A DNA stretch of 64,000 nucleotides from G965220075 sp965220075 (GCA_965220075.1 OZ244806.1:2666001-2730000), one strand, 5' to 3'; counted from the stretch's first letter, positions 35,568 to 44,510 are shown. The notes: generated by a model from the letters alone, not told the origin. Made by a program: numbers and translations.

Positions 35568-36944
35568 GTGCAGTCGTTGGTCATCACGGTTGGGGTGGCC
35601 GGCGTGGTGAGCGCAGTCGCGACCGGCGCGCTGCGTGCGCCGCTGTCCAATTTCCGATCGCGCGAGATCAAGCGCGGCGCGCACCAGATTGCCGCGCCCA
35701 CGGGAGTATCCGGCAAGCTCCCACTGGTGGCCGGACCCGGCGTGTGGCTGGGTGTCAGCGCGGCGCTGCTGATCGCGGCCGCGCGCGGTCGAGAGGCCGG
35801 TTGGTGGATCGCGCTAGCCGTAGCGGGAGCGTTTTGCTTCGGGCTGGCGGACGACGTGCGCAAGTTCATGCGGGGACGCGGCATTCCCGAGGGACCCTAC
35901 CTGGCGTCAGCCGTCGTGCTTGCGATCGGGGGCACAGCGCTTCTGATCGGTCCAGGCGCGCACGCGGCAGGCAGCCACTCGCCCTTCGCTCTGGCGCATT
36001 GGCTGGGTCAAAGCCAGCATTTGCCGCTCAGCGCCTGGTACTTCGCTCTCATCCTCGGAACGATGCTGGCCAGCAGCTTCAGCGACGGACTGGATGGGCT
36101 CACGGCCGGCACCGTCGGCATTGCCGCCGCGGGCGTAGCGGTAGCGGCCGGGCTGTCCGGGGGCGCGGCAGGCGCCTTGTGGCCCGCCACAGTGGCGGCG
36201 GGCGCCGCAGGTGCGTTGGCCTGGAATCTGCCATCCCGATGGTCGCCCGCGAATCGCGGCGCCCGGCGCGCCGCCCAGGCCTACCTCGGGGATAGCGGCG
36301 CGCTGGCGCTGGGGATGGGCGCCGCATGCAGCGCCATAGTGGCCGGCGCGGATTTGCTGTGGCCCATCATCGCGGGTCCGCTGCTCCTGGAGGGGTTTTC
36401 ATCTTTGGTGCAGGCGAAAGTGCTCGTACCTCTCTATCGCCGGATTCGCGATCCGCGCCTGCCCGACGGCCGCCCGCTGCCGCATCAGCGCTTTCCCCTG
36501 CCGCTGCTGGCCGCGCCGCTGCACTACCACTGGGAGCGCCTGGGCATGGACCGGCTGACGGTGGTGCTGATGTTCTGGGTCGTCAGTCTGGCGACCGCGG
36601 TCGCCAGCGCGGCGGCGGCGGGGCTGCCGTGGCGCGCGGCGGCCGCCGCCGCGCTCGGGGTCGGCGCCTTCATCGTTGCCGCCTTGTGGCTCAGCGCGAT
36701 GTGGCTGCGGCCCGCTTTTCTCATGCGCGAGCATGACCTCCTGGTGGTCGCGCATGGACGGCCCTGGCGATTGGGACGGATTCGACTGTTCAAACGGCGC
36801 GGCGTCGCGGCGAACTCGGCGGCGGCGGATGCGGCGGAAAGCCGGGGCCTGCTCGGGCGCGTGAGCAACGCGCACGCGCTTGACGAGGTGGTGGCGTCGC
36901 TGGTGGAGTCCGCGCGCGGGGCGGGCGCCAAGGTCCCCCGTTGA
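35568..36944 (+). CDS. mraY: Phospho-N-acetylmuramoyl-pentapeptide-transferase-like protein (MraY family)
   Basis: A 458-residue polytopic membrane enzyme of the MraY/WecA family, which transfers a phospho-sugar to undecaprenyl phosphate. Catalytic features are DDVRK (Asp95, Asp96), SDGLDGLTAG (Asp173 region), GDSGALALG (about Asp242) and PLHYHWERLG (His319-Tyr-His321), the MraY-specific His motif. The downstream murF supports MraY over WecA. It is about 100 residues longer than typical MraY. The extra residues are a soluble C-terminal tail after the last membrane span, rich in Arg and Ala. The start is GTG at 35568. Its stop overlaps the next start (TTGA). Confidence 0.82.
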   Translation: MQSLVITVGVAGVVSAVATGALRAPLSNFRSREIKRGAHQIAAPTGVSGKLPLVAGPGVWLGVSAALLIAAARGREAGWWIALAVAGAFCFGLADDVRKFMRGRGIPEGPYLASAVVLAIGGTALLIGPGAHAAGSHSPFALAHWLGQSQHLPLSAWYFALILGTMLASSFSDGLDGLTAGTVGIAAAGVAVAAGLSGGAAGALWPATVAAGAAGALAWNLPSRWSPANRGARRAAQAYLGDSGALALGMGAACSAIVAGADLLWPIIAGPLLLEGFSSLVQAKVLVPLYRRIRDPRLPDGRPLPHQRFPLPLLAAPLHYHWERLGMDRLTVVLMFWVVSLATAVASAAAAGLPWRAAAAAALGVGAFIVAALWLSAMWLRPAFLMREHDLLVVAHGRPWRLGRIRLFKRRGVAANSAAADAAESRGLLGRVSNAHALDEVVASLVESARGAGAKVPR

Positions 36945-38020
36945 CCGCCAACGACCCGCCCACGGACGTCCGCCAAAGCGTGGACGCCATGTTGCTCGCG
37001 GCCGGCGGAAGCGCCCGGCCTGTATGGCGGCGCATGCGCGCGGAGGCGCGGCATGGGTTGTGGCGCGTAGACGCAGGCGGGCGGCAGCTCGTGCTCAAGG
37101 TCTATCACGCGCATGCGGACAGGTTCTTTCACCACCGCTGGCGGCGTGAGGAACGGGCGCTGGATCTGGCCGCACGCCACGCGCCCGGACTGGCGCCGAC
37201 GCCCCACGGAGCATGGCTGATGCCCGGCGCATGGGCCGCCCTGGCGATGGACGACCTCGGCGCCGGCGCACTGGCGGATCGACTCGCCGCCGCGACTGAG
37301 CGTGAGCGCAGAGTTTGGCTGGGGCTGTCCCTCGACGCTCTGCGGCGCTTCGAGGCGCTCACTTCCAAGTTCGCCGGCATGTTTCGAGCGCTGGCGTATC
37401 AGAGCGATCTCGACCGCATCACGGCCAAGACACTGCGCCAGCGCTACGCCAACGCGCTGACAAGGCTGCAGGGCGCCGAAGAAGGTTCGAACGACACGCT
37501 CGCGCCCCGCCGCCTAGTACCTCACGCGCCCTGGGACGAGATCGATCGGTGGCTGGTGCGGCCCCTGGCGCGCGCGCCGCGGCGTGTAATCCACAACGGG
37601 TTCTCCCCGCTCAATCTGATCGAGCGAGAGGGCCGTGTGGCAGTGCTGGACTGGGAGACGCTGGCGGTCGCTCCGCGCGAGTGCGATCTAGCCGACCTGC
37701 TGACCTTCGGCGGCTGGGGTATCGACGCGGACGCGGTTGAGATGCGCGTGGCGGAGCACCTGGGTGTCGACAGGCGGTCCGGCCGGGCGCTGGAGCTCTT
37801 TTGGAAAGCGGCGGCCGAACGCTGTCTCACCTACGCCGCAACCGCTCACGTGCGCGCCGCGCGCAAGACCGTAAGCAGTACGCGGGTTCAAACCGAACGG
37901 CGCGGGCACTACCTGGCCATGTTCCGCGTCGCCCTCGAGCGCGGCGGCCTCCCGGCCGCCGCCCGGCGGCACATTGCAGCCGCATTGCCGGACGGCCTGG
38001 AGACCGGCGCGGGGGGCTGA
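36941..38020 (+). CDS. Aminoglycoside-phosphotransferase-fold protein, catalytic Asp absent
   Basis: A 359-residue protein with the APH/choline-kinase fold. The catalytic-loop equivalent of HGDxxxxN reads HNGFSPLN (His218 to Asn225), so the catalytic Asp position is Gly220. The metal-binding equivalent VLDWETLA retains Asp237. A GLWRVDAGGRQLVLKVYHA segment supplies the beta-strand Lys region. It starts at TTG overlapping the mraY stop and is followed directly by murF, so it belongs to the cell-wall cluster. Family members such as AmgK phosphorylate amino sugars in wall recycling, but loss of Asp suggests a non-catalytic or altered role. Confidence 0.7.
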   Translation: MTANDPPTDVRQSVDAMLLAAGGSARPVWRRMRAEARHGLWRVDAGGRQLVLKVYHAHADRFFHHRWRREERALDLAARHAPGLAPTPHGAWLMPGAWAALAMDDLGAGALADRLAAATERERRVWLGLSLDALRRFEALTSKFAGMFRALAYQSDLDRITAKTLRQRYANALTRLQGAEEGSNDTLAPRRLVPHAPWDEIDRWLVRPLARAPRRVIHNGFSPLNLIEREGRVAVLDWETLAVAPRECDLADLLTFGGWGIDADAVEMRVAEHLGVDRRSGRALELFWKAAAERCLTYAATAHVRAARKTVSSTRVQTERRGHYLAMFRVALERGGLPAAARRHIAAALPDGLETGAGG

Positions 38021-39433
38021 ATGTTCACGCTCGCCGACGTCTACGCGGCAGCCGGGCAAGACCCGCCGACCGGCGCCGCCGGGGTGCGGATCGACGCGGC
38101 GCACTACGACAGCCGCCGAATCGAACCCGGGATGCTGTTCGTGGCGCTGCCGGGCGCCAAGGTGGACGGCAACGACTACGTAGCCGCCGCTTTCGAAGCC
38201 GGGGCGGCGGCGGCGCTGTGCGCGCGCGGCTCGGAGTCCCTACCGGGAGATCGCCGAGTAGTGTCCCCGCACACGCTCGAATCGTTTCAGCGTCTCGCCG
38301 ACAGGCTGCGCTCACGGTCGTCCGCGACTTTCGTGGGGCTGACGGGCAGCAACGGGAAGACCACCACCAAGCAGGCGCTGGCGGCCGCCCTGGGAGCGGC
38401 GGGGCCAACGCTGGCCACCGATCGAAGCGAGAACACGGATATCGGGATTCCGGCCACGCTCTCCCGTCTGCGTCCTGAGCATCGCTACGCCGTGCTCGAG
38501 ATGGGCGCTCAAACCACCGGCGAGATAGCGGCCTACTGCCGCTTTGCGCAACCGGATGCCGCCGTAATCACGAACATCGGCGCCGCTCACCTAGGTCTGT
38601 TCGGGTCACGGGACGCGGTGGCGCAGGCGAAGGCGGAGATCCTGGCCGGGTTGCCGCGCGGCGCGCCGGCCATCCTGTGTGCCGACGACGCTTGGACCGC
38701 TTGGCTGACCGAGCGGGCGCCCGGACCGGTCACTACCTTCGGCCGCGGAGACGAAGCGGACGTACGGGTGCGCGGCACGCTCCTGCGCCAGCCTGCGGGA
38801 ACGCTGGTTGAGCTGCGCACCCGCGGCCGTGAATTCGCCTTGGAGGTGGCGGGCGTGGCGGGCCCCATCGACCTCGCGTTCGGCGCGGCGATGGCCGCGG
38901 CCATGGCTCTCGACGTGGAGCCCGAGGTAGCCGCGGCGGGACTGCTGTCCTTCGAGCCGGCGCCTCACCGCATGCGCGCGCTGGAGCTGTCCGGCGGCCG
39001 GCGGCTGCTGGACGATACCTACAACGCCAACCTTGGCTCGGTGAGGGCGGCGCTCCAGACCCTACGCCTCATGCCGGGGGCAAAGCGGCGCGTGGCGGTG
39101 CTGGGCGACATGTTCGAGCTCGGCGATTTCGCGGCCGACCAGCATCGAGCGGCCGGTCGCGCGGCGGCGAAGGTGGACCACCTGATCTGTGTGGGCGCGC
39201 TTGCGCGGCACATTCGCGAAGGGGCGATAGCCGCCGGCCTGCCGGAGAGGCAATCGCAACTGATCGCGGTGGAGACGGAAAGCGACGAATCGATCCTGGG
39301 CGCGTGCCAGCAGGTCGCCGAGCTGCTGCTGAGCACACTGCGATCAGGCGACGTAGTGCTGCTGAAGGCCAGCAACGGCATGCAGTTCGCGCGGATAGTG
39401 GAGGCCCTATCCAACGCCTGGGCGCTGAGCTAG
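38021..39433 (+). CDS. murF: UDP-N-acetylmuramoyl-tripeptide--D-alanyl-D-alanine ligase
   Basis: A 470-residue Mur ligase that adds D-Ala-D-Ala to the peptidoglycan precursor in the cytoplasm. The P-loop GLTGSNGKTTTKQAL lies near residues 107-120. EMGAQTTGEIAAYCRFAQPD and ITNIGAAHLGLFGS form the central-domain signature. LLDDTYNANLGSVRAAL is the C-terminal-domain motif. The N-terminal VALPGAKVDGNDYVAAAFEAGA is typical of MurF. ATG directly follows the stop of the preceding gene. Its presence with mraY implies this organism makes lipid-linked wall precursors. Confidence 0.93.
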   Translation: MFTLADVYAAAGQDPPTGAAGVRIDAAHYDSRRIEPGMLFVALPGAKVDGNDYVAAAFEAGAAAALCARGSESLPGDRRVVSPHTLESFQRLADRLRSRSSATFVGLTGSNGKTTTKQALAAALGAAGPTLATDRSENTDIGIPATLSRLRPEHRYAVLEMGAQTTGEIAAYCRFAQPDAAVITNIGAAHLGLFGSRDAVAQAKAEILAGLPRGAPAILCADDAWTAWLTERAPGPVTTFGRGDEADVRVRGTLLRQPAGTLVELRTRGREFALEVAGVAGPIDLAFGAAMAAAMALDVEPEVAAAGLLSFEPAPHRMRALELSGGRRLLDDTYNANLGSVRAALQTLRLMPGAKRRVAVLGDMFELGDFAADQHRAAGRAAAKVDHLICVGALARHIREGAIAAGLPERQSQLIAVETESDESILGACQQVAELLLSTLRSGDVVLLKASNGMQFARIVEALSNAWALS

Positions 39434-39515
39434 ATCGTTCTCTTATCGATCACGCTATGCCTGGCAAAGCTGCGCTCTGACGCGAGTGAGCGCCGGCGTG
39501 GGAGCAGGTTTCGGC

Positions 39516-41900
39516 TCAACCGCACGGCCCGCAGTTTGTGACTGCGGCGATAGCGGCGGGGACCGGACCGCTGAGCTGGTTGCCCCACAGATATACCTGC
39601 GTGAGTCCCGGGTTGGCGATGCCGCCGAGCTCGGGCGGGATGGCGCCGCTCAGGCGATTGTTTTGGAGCCACAGGCTCACCAACTGCGTGAGGTTGCCAA
39701 GCTGGGGTGGGATGCCGCCACTTAGCTGGTTGTCGCTGAGGATCAACTGCACCAGTTGGGTGAGATTGCCGAGCTGGGGCGGAATGCCGCCGCTGAGTTC
39801 GTTCCCACCGAGGTCCAACCCCGTCAGGTGCGCGAGGCTGCCAAGTTGGGGTGGGATGCTGCCGCTCAGGAGGTTGGAGAACAGCCCCAGGTTGGTTAGC
39901 AGCGTGAGGTTGCCCAACTCGGGCGGAATGCTGCCACTGAGTTGGTTGTTGTACAAGTATAGCCTCCTCAGTTGGGTGATATTGCCAAGCTGAGGCGGAA
40001 TGCTGCCGCTGAGCCGGTTGTCTCCCAGGCTCAACTCCGTCAAGTGCGTAAGGTTGCCCAACTCGGGCGGAATGCTGCCGCTGAGCTGGTTGTTGTTCAA
40101 GCCCAAATATGCCAGGTGGGTGAGATTGACGAGCTGGGTCGGAATGCCGCCGCTGAGCTGGTTGCTACCCAGCTCGAGGCGCTCGAGGTTAGCGAGATTG
40201 CCGAGCTGAGGCGGAATGCTGCCGCTGAGTTGGTTGCCATACAGGCTCAGCGATGCCAGGCGGGAGAGGATACCGAGTTCGGGCGGGATGCTACCGCTGA
40301 GTTGGTTGTAATTAAGATCTAGCCATTCAAGTTGGACGAGATTGCCAAGCTGAGACGGGATACTCCCGCTCAGTTGGTTGCCATACATGCCCAGCCATCT
40401 CAGGCCGGGGAGGTTGCCAAGCTCGGGCGGGATGCTACCGCTGAGTTGGTTGTAGTTAAGGTTTAGCTGTCCAAGTTGGGCGAGATTGCCGAGCTGGGGT
40501 GGGATGCTGCCGCTGAGTTGGTTGTTATACAGGCCAAGCCCTTCAAGGTGGACGAGATTGCCAAGCTGGGGCGGAATGCTGCCGCTGAGTTCGTTCCCAC
40601 CGAGGTCCAACCCCGTCAGGTGCGCGAGGCTGCCAAGTTGGGGTGGGATGCTGCCGCTCAGGAGGTTGGAGAACAGCCCCAGGTTGGTTAGCAGCGTGAG
40701 GTTGCCGAGTTCAGGCGGGATACCGCCGCTGAGCTGGTTCTTGCCCAGGTACAGCCACCTCAGCTGGGTGAGGTTGCCCAACTCAGGCGGAATCTGACCG
40801 CTCAGCAGGTTGTCGTCCAGGCGCAGGTCCGTGAGATGCGTAAGGTTGCCCAGCTCAGGCGGAATCTGACCGCTCAGCAGGTTGTCGTACAAGCCCAGGT
40901 CAGTCAGGTGCACGAGGTTGCCCAACTCAGGCGGAATCTGGCCGGTCAACAACTTCCTGCCCAGATGTAAGTTGGTTACCCGGAGGGGCCAGCCGCCGAT
41001 TCCAACGCCCTCCCAGACCCCCATCGGGCGGTTCCAGGACCAATTCAGCGAGACGGGTCCAGCGCCCACTAGAACGTCCCTCGCCACTAGAAGCGCCGCG
41101 CAGTCCTCCACAAGACCGGGATTGGACGACGGTTTCGACACCGCAGCGCCGCTCGCGCACCCCGCCTGCACGACTTCGAGGGGCAGGTGCGGCCGCGCGG
41201 CCATATGCGGGATCAGACCCGCCTCCTTGAAATGGTCGCCTCCCAACGACAGAGTCACCGACCCCGCCGCGGCCCACGGCGCCTCGTTCACCCACTGCTG
41301 CAAGACGGTCCGCTGCGCCCGCAGCACCCGCAACACCCCGTAGTCCTCGTAGGCCACCGGAAGTCCGTACATGCTCAGCCAGCGCGGGTTTGCGTACCAC
41401 GCAGCCTTGATCGCCGGATTCAGCTCCAGCAGCTCAAGATGGTTCTGCGCGACCACATCGAACGAGGCGCCCGCGTCCTCCGGGAACGCCTGCGGGTAGG
41501 GCACGCTCTGCGTCTCGCGCAGCCACCGGTCGTGACCCAGGCGCGAGAGCTGGTCGTAGATGTTCACGTAGAACATCCCCCGCTCCGGCTGCCACTGCAG
41601 GACCGCCCTCTGAAACGCTTGATAGGTGAAAGGACCTTCCTGCCAGCGGCGCGAGATGGGATAGCCGAACTGCGCAACCCCACCGCCTTCCTGAAAGGTG
41701 CTCCAGAAGGGAAGGCCGTCCGCGTCCGTAACCGTGAAGCCCAGGCCCGCGCCGCCGCCGGTCTGCGTATAGAACCGGCCGCCCGCGATCGCAAAGTCAT
41801 CCTGCGCCGAGGCCGGCTGGATGGCCGCGCCGAGCGCAAGCAGAGCCAGGGCGATGACCGCCAGCGACCTGCCAAGCGGAACGTGCCGAGTCGATGCCAT
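39516..41900 (-). CDS. Secreted plant-type leucine-rich-repeat protein, ~20 LRRs
   Basis: A 794-residue exported protein. ATG at 41900 follows GGAGCC by four to six bases. A signal peptide (basic start, LAVIALALLALGAAI, cleavage after PASA before QDD) is clear. Residues ~30-230 form a domain with FGYPISRRWQEG and FQRAVLQWQPERGMFYV, a pattern I associate with secreted Chloroflexota proteins. A short WNRPMGVWEGVGIGGWP cap precedes about 20 tandem 24-residue repeats of the form LxxLxLxxNxLSGxIPPxLGN, the plant-specific LRR class. No membrane anchor is visible. A binding or adhesion role is likely by family, ligand unknown. It is convergent with murF. Confidence 0.85.
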   Translation of the reverse strand: MASTRHVPLGRSLAVIALALLALGAAIQPASAQDDFAIAGGRFYTQTGGGAGLGFTVTDADGLPFWSTFQEGGGVAQFGYPISRRWQEGPFTYQAFQRAVLQWQPERGMFYVNIYDQLSRLGHDRWLRETQSVPYPQAFPEDAGASFDVVAQNHLELLELNPAIKAAWYANPRWLSMYGLPVAYEDYGVLRVLRAQRTVLQQWVNEAPWAAAGSVTLSLGGDHFKEAGLIPHMAARPHLPLEVVQAGCASGAAVSKPSSNPGLVEDCAALLVARDVLVGAGPVSLNWSWNRPMGVWEGVGIGGWPLRVTNLHLGRKLLTGQIPPELGNLVHLTDLGLYDNLLSGQIPPELGNLTHLTDLRLDDNLLSGQIPPELGNLTQLRWLYLGKNQLSGGIPPELGNLTLLTNLGLFSNLLSGSIPPQLGSLAHLTGLDLGGNELSGSIPPQLGNLVHLEGLGLYNNQLSGSIPPQLGNLAQLGQLNLNYNQLSGSIPPELGNLPGLRWLGMYGNQLSGSIPSQLGNLVQLEWLDLNYNQLSGSIPPELGILSRLASLSLYGNQLSGSIPPQLGNLANLERLELGSNQLSGGIPTQLVNLTHLAYLGLNNNQLSGSIPPELGNLTHLTELSLGDNRLSGSIPPQLGNITQLRRLYLYNNQLSGSIPPELGNLTLLTNLGLFSNLLSGSIPPQLGSLAHLTGLDLGGNELSGGIPPQLGNLTQLVQLILSDNQLSGGIPPQLGNLTQLVSLWLQNNRLSGAIPPELGGIANPGLTQVYLWGNQLSGPVPAAIAAVTNCGPCG
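39789..40706. repeat. Identical 126-bp blocks inside the LRR gene, 792 bp apart
   Basis: Bases 39789-39914 and 40581-40706 appear identical over 126 bp, while neighbouring repeats have diverged at DNA level. The offset of 792 bp equals exactly eleven 72-bp repeat units, so the frame and LRR phase are kept. This points to recent segmental duplication or gene conversion within the array. Confidence 0.75.
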
Positions 41901-42177
41901 CAGAGGCTCCACGCGCCAGCGTCTACAGGCACGGCCCCAAGCGTGCCGGAGCATACCCCGAAGGCTGAAATCCCTGCCGCGCCGCGGCTCGTGCACACCG
42001 GGCGCATGCTGCAAAGGTCATAAATAGAATCGTTATGTCAACTAGGCGCGCGCTGAGCTACTGATCAGTCACCGAGGCGCATGCGCGGGATCAGGCTGAT
42101 TGGCCGACATCGGGCCGCGATGCAGGTCGCGCTCGGTGTGATACTGACCTTGTGACCGAAGCGGCCTGACTGGGTGC

Positions 42178-43056
42178 ATGACGCAGGCGAGCGGGCGAGC
42201 CCGCGAACTCGCGATTGGCGGCAGGTCGTTGGTATGGGGCGCCCGCACCTACGTAATGGGCATCCTGAACGTGTCGCCCGATTCCTTCAGCGGCGACGGC
42301 GTGAGCGGCGATCCGGCTGGTCTGCGGGATCGAATCGAGCAACTCGTTTCACAGGAGCCGGACGTAGTCGACGTTGGCGGCGAGTCGACCCGTCCGGGCG
42401 CTACTGAAGTCCCAGCCGCGGAAGAGATGGAGCGGGTCCTCCCCGCGATAGCGGCAATCCGGGCGTGCACGGACACTCCGGTCTCAATCGATACGCGTAA
42501 GGCCGCGGTTGCGGAAGCCGCCATAAAGGCCGGTGCACAGGCGATAAACGACGTCACCGGCGGCGCCCATGACCCGGACATCCTCTCCGTCGCGGCGCAA
42601 AACAGCGTGCCCATAGTGCTCACGCACAACCGCCGCGCCCGCGCCGTGCGGTCAGCTTTGGGCGGACACTACGCCGACGCGCACTACGACGACCTGGTCG
42701 CGGACGTTCTCACCGACCTGCGCGCCGCGCTCGATGCGGCGGCGCGCGCGGGCGTGTCGTCGGAAGCCATCGTGATCGATCCGGGGTTCGGATTCGGCAA
42801 GACGCCCGATCAGAACCTGGAGCTGCTGCGGCGTCTGGCTGAGGTGAGGCGTCTCGGTATGCCGATCCTGGTCGGGATGTCGCGCAAGTCGTTCGTGGGC
42901 CACGTGGTCAACCTGCCCGCCGACCGCCGGCTCGAGGGCTCCCTGGCCGCCGCCGTGATCGCCGTGGCCAATGGCGCTGACATCGTGCGCGCGCATGACG
43001 TGGCCGCCACCAAGCGGGCCGTGGCGGTGGCCGACGCGATCTACCGTCATCGATAG
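42178..43056 (+). CDS. folP: Dihydropteroate synthase
   Basis: A 292-residue TIM-barrel enzyme of folate synthesis joining p-aminobenzoate to dihydropterin pyrophosphate. VMGILNVSPDSFSGDG, VVDVGGESTRPGA, SIDTRKAAVAEAA, INDVTGG and the C-terminal ILVGMSRKSFVGH and RAHDV match all signature segments. The start is ATG at 42178. It stands 340 bp upstream of another pterin-binding TIM-barrel gene, with an inverted-repeat element between them. Confidence 0.95.
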   Translation: MTQASGRARELAIGGRSLVWGARTYVMGILNVSPDSFSGDGVSGDPAGLRDRIEQLVSQEPDVVDVGGESTRPGATEVPAAEEMERVLPAIAAIRACTDTPVSIDTRKAAVAEAAIKAGAQAINDVTGGAHDPDILSVAAQNSVPIVLTHNRRARAVRSALGGHYADAHYDDLVADVLTDLRAALDAAARAGVSSEAIVIDPGFGFGKTPDQNLELLRRLAEVRRLGMPILVGMSRKSFVGHVVNLPADRRLEGSLAAAVIAVANGADIVRAHDVAATKRAVAVADAIYRHR

Positions 43057-43232
43057 CGCGTCCTGCCTCGCAGGCTGGAGGAGCGTGAGAGGCCAAGGGC
43101 CTGATCGGGAACGGCCGGCAGGAGGCCGGGGCGCTTGCCCGTACCGAGCACGGCGCCCAGCCCACATCGGCGCCTTTACGCAGGGCGCGCGCCGTCCCTA
43201 TGCTGAACGCCTGACGCCGTATAGCCGCGGGC

Positions 43233-43355
43233 GGAGACGTTTGCATAACAAGGTCAGGCTAAGGATGTTCGGGGGTAACCCTGCGCGGTTCCAGGTTGGG
43301 TGGGGCCTAGATTCCCGCGTTCGCGGGAATGACGAGGGGTTACCCAAAGGTCTCC
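43233..43355. mobile_element. MITE-like element copy B (17-bp terminal inverted repeats, hairpin core)
   Basis: The left end GGAGACGTTTGCATAAC (43233-43249) pairs with the right end GTTACCCAAAGGTCTCC (43339-43355) with a few mismatches. The interior matches copy A nearly throughout, including GGTTCCAGGTTGGGTGGGG and the ATTCCCGCG hairpin at 43311-43330. The flanks GGC and AGG show no target duplication. It occupies most of the 339-bp gap between folP and the methyltransferase-like gene and ends about 40 bp before the latter's start. Confidence 0.8.
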
Positions 43356-43395
43356 AGGTGAGTGCCGCGCGGCGCCCGCGACGAAAGCGCTGCAA

Positions 43396-44280
43396 TTGAA
43401 CACCGTCCTGCGGGGCCGTGACGGCCGGGAAGTCGTCATCAGTTCCGACGGCCCCTTCACCCCCATTGGCGAACGCCTCAACCCGACCAACAAGCCGCGC
43501 TTGCAGCGTGCCTATGACACGGGTGACTGGAGCTACGTTCAGCGCGAGGCCCAGCGCCAGGCCGACGCCGGCGCGATGGTGATCGACGTGAACACAGGCG
43601 ACCCGCACCACGCGGCCGAAGCTCGCAAGATGCGCGACGCCGTGCGCGCGGTGCAGGACGCGGTGGACCTTCCCATCGCGATCGACAGCTACACCGTCGA
43701 CGTGCTCATTGCCGGGATGGAAGCCGCCCAAGGCCGACCCCTCATCAATTCCGTGCCTTTCGAGCAGGAGTACCTGGACGAGCTGCTGCCGGCCATCGCC
43801 GAGCACGATTGCGCCATGATCGGCATGTGCACGCTGGGCGGCGCCGCCATGCCCGCGACCGCATCCGAGCGGGTCGATAACGCGCGCGGGCTCATCGAGG
43901 CCGCGGGGGCGCATGGCATCGCCGTGCACGACGTCGTGATCGATCCCGTGTGCCTGCCTATCGGCGCCAACGACGATCATGGACCAGGCCTGATCGGGGC
44001 CATCCGCATCCTCCGCGAGGAACTCGGGGTCAACATGAGCATGGGGCTCAGCAACGTGTCATTCGGGCTGCCCAACCGCCCTTCGCTCAACGCCGCCATG
44101 CTTCTGCTTGCGGTCGAAGCCGGTCTCACGGCCGCGATTCTGGACGTCACGAGGCGGAGCGTTCGCCACGCCGTCCTGGCGGCCAATCTTCTGCACGGGC
44201 GCGATTCCTACTCGATGAAGTGGATCGCCAACTTCCGCGCGGAAGAAGCGCGCGCGGCCGCCAGGGCATCCAAGTCTTAG
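43396..44280 (+). CDS. Pterin-binding methyltetrahydrofolate:corrinoid methyltransferase-like protein
   Basis: A 294-residue TIM-barrel protein of the pterin-binding family that includes AcsE/MeTr and the folate domain of MetH. FTPIGERLNPTNKPRLQ, AMVIDVNTGDP, PIAIDSYTVDVL and GLSNVSFGLPNRPSLNA are typical of the corrinoid methyltransferases and differ from FolP. It probably moves a methyl group between methyl-THF and a corrinoid protein; no corrinoid protein gene is in the window. The start is TTG at 43396 with only a weak ribosome site. Many such stand-alone genes are annotated as dihydropteroate synthase by error. Confidence 0.8.
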   Translation: MNTVLRGRDGREVVISSDGPFTPIGERLNPTNKPRLQRAYDTGDWSYVQREAQRQADAGAMVIDVNTGDPHHAAEARKMRDAVRAVQDAVDLPIAIDSYTVDVLIAGMEAAQGRPLINSVPFEQEYLDELLPAIAEHDCAMIGMCTLGGAAMPATASERVDNARGLIEAAGAHGIAVHDVVIDPVCLPIGANDDHGPGLIGAIRILREELGVNMSMGLSNVSFGLPNRPSLNAAMLLLAVEAGLTAAILDVTRRSVRHAVLAANLLHGRDSYSMKWIANFRAEEARAAARASKS

Positions 44281-44510
44281 GCAGTCCGGACGCGGCCGCG
44301 CCGTGCCCGGTTGGATCCGCCGCCAGCGCATGCCAGGCGCCCGGCCCACTTAGCGTGTGCGTCGCTAGGGGCGGCGGAACCTGCTCGTGGAGAGCACCCT
44401 ACAATCACGCCGCAACCCCGTCCGGTATGTGGGTCCTCGTGACCAGGACCCGCGGGAACCGAAGCGACTAAGACACCGGATACGGCGGGCGACCGCCAGG
44501 AGGACTCGAA

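Noticed and set aside
37884..37905. GGTTCAAAC-like tRNA T-loop match
   Set aside because: It lies inside the APH-fold coding sequence and no cloverleaf can be built around it. I found no tRNA in the window.
39538..40797. Periodic ~72-bp repeats that could be taken for a CRISPR-like or satellite array
   Set aside because: The period is exactly 24 codons and encodes in-phase leucine-rich repeats. There are no unique spacers.
41187..42023. A 278-residue plus-strand frame opposite the LRR gene
   Set aside because: It is a shadow of the signal peptide and N-terminal domain on the other strand. The minus-strand reading has a signal peptide, Shine-Dalgarno site and LRRs.
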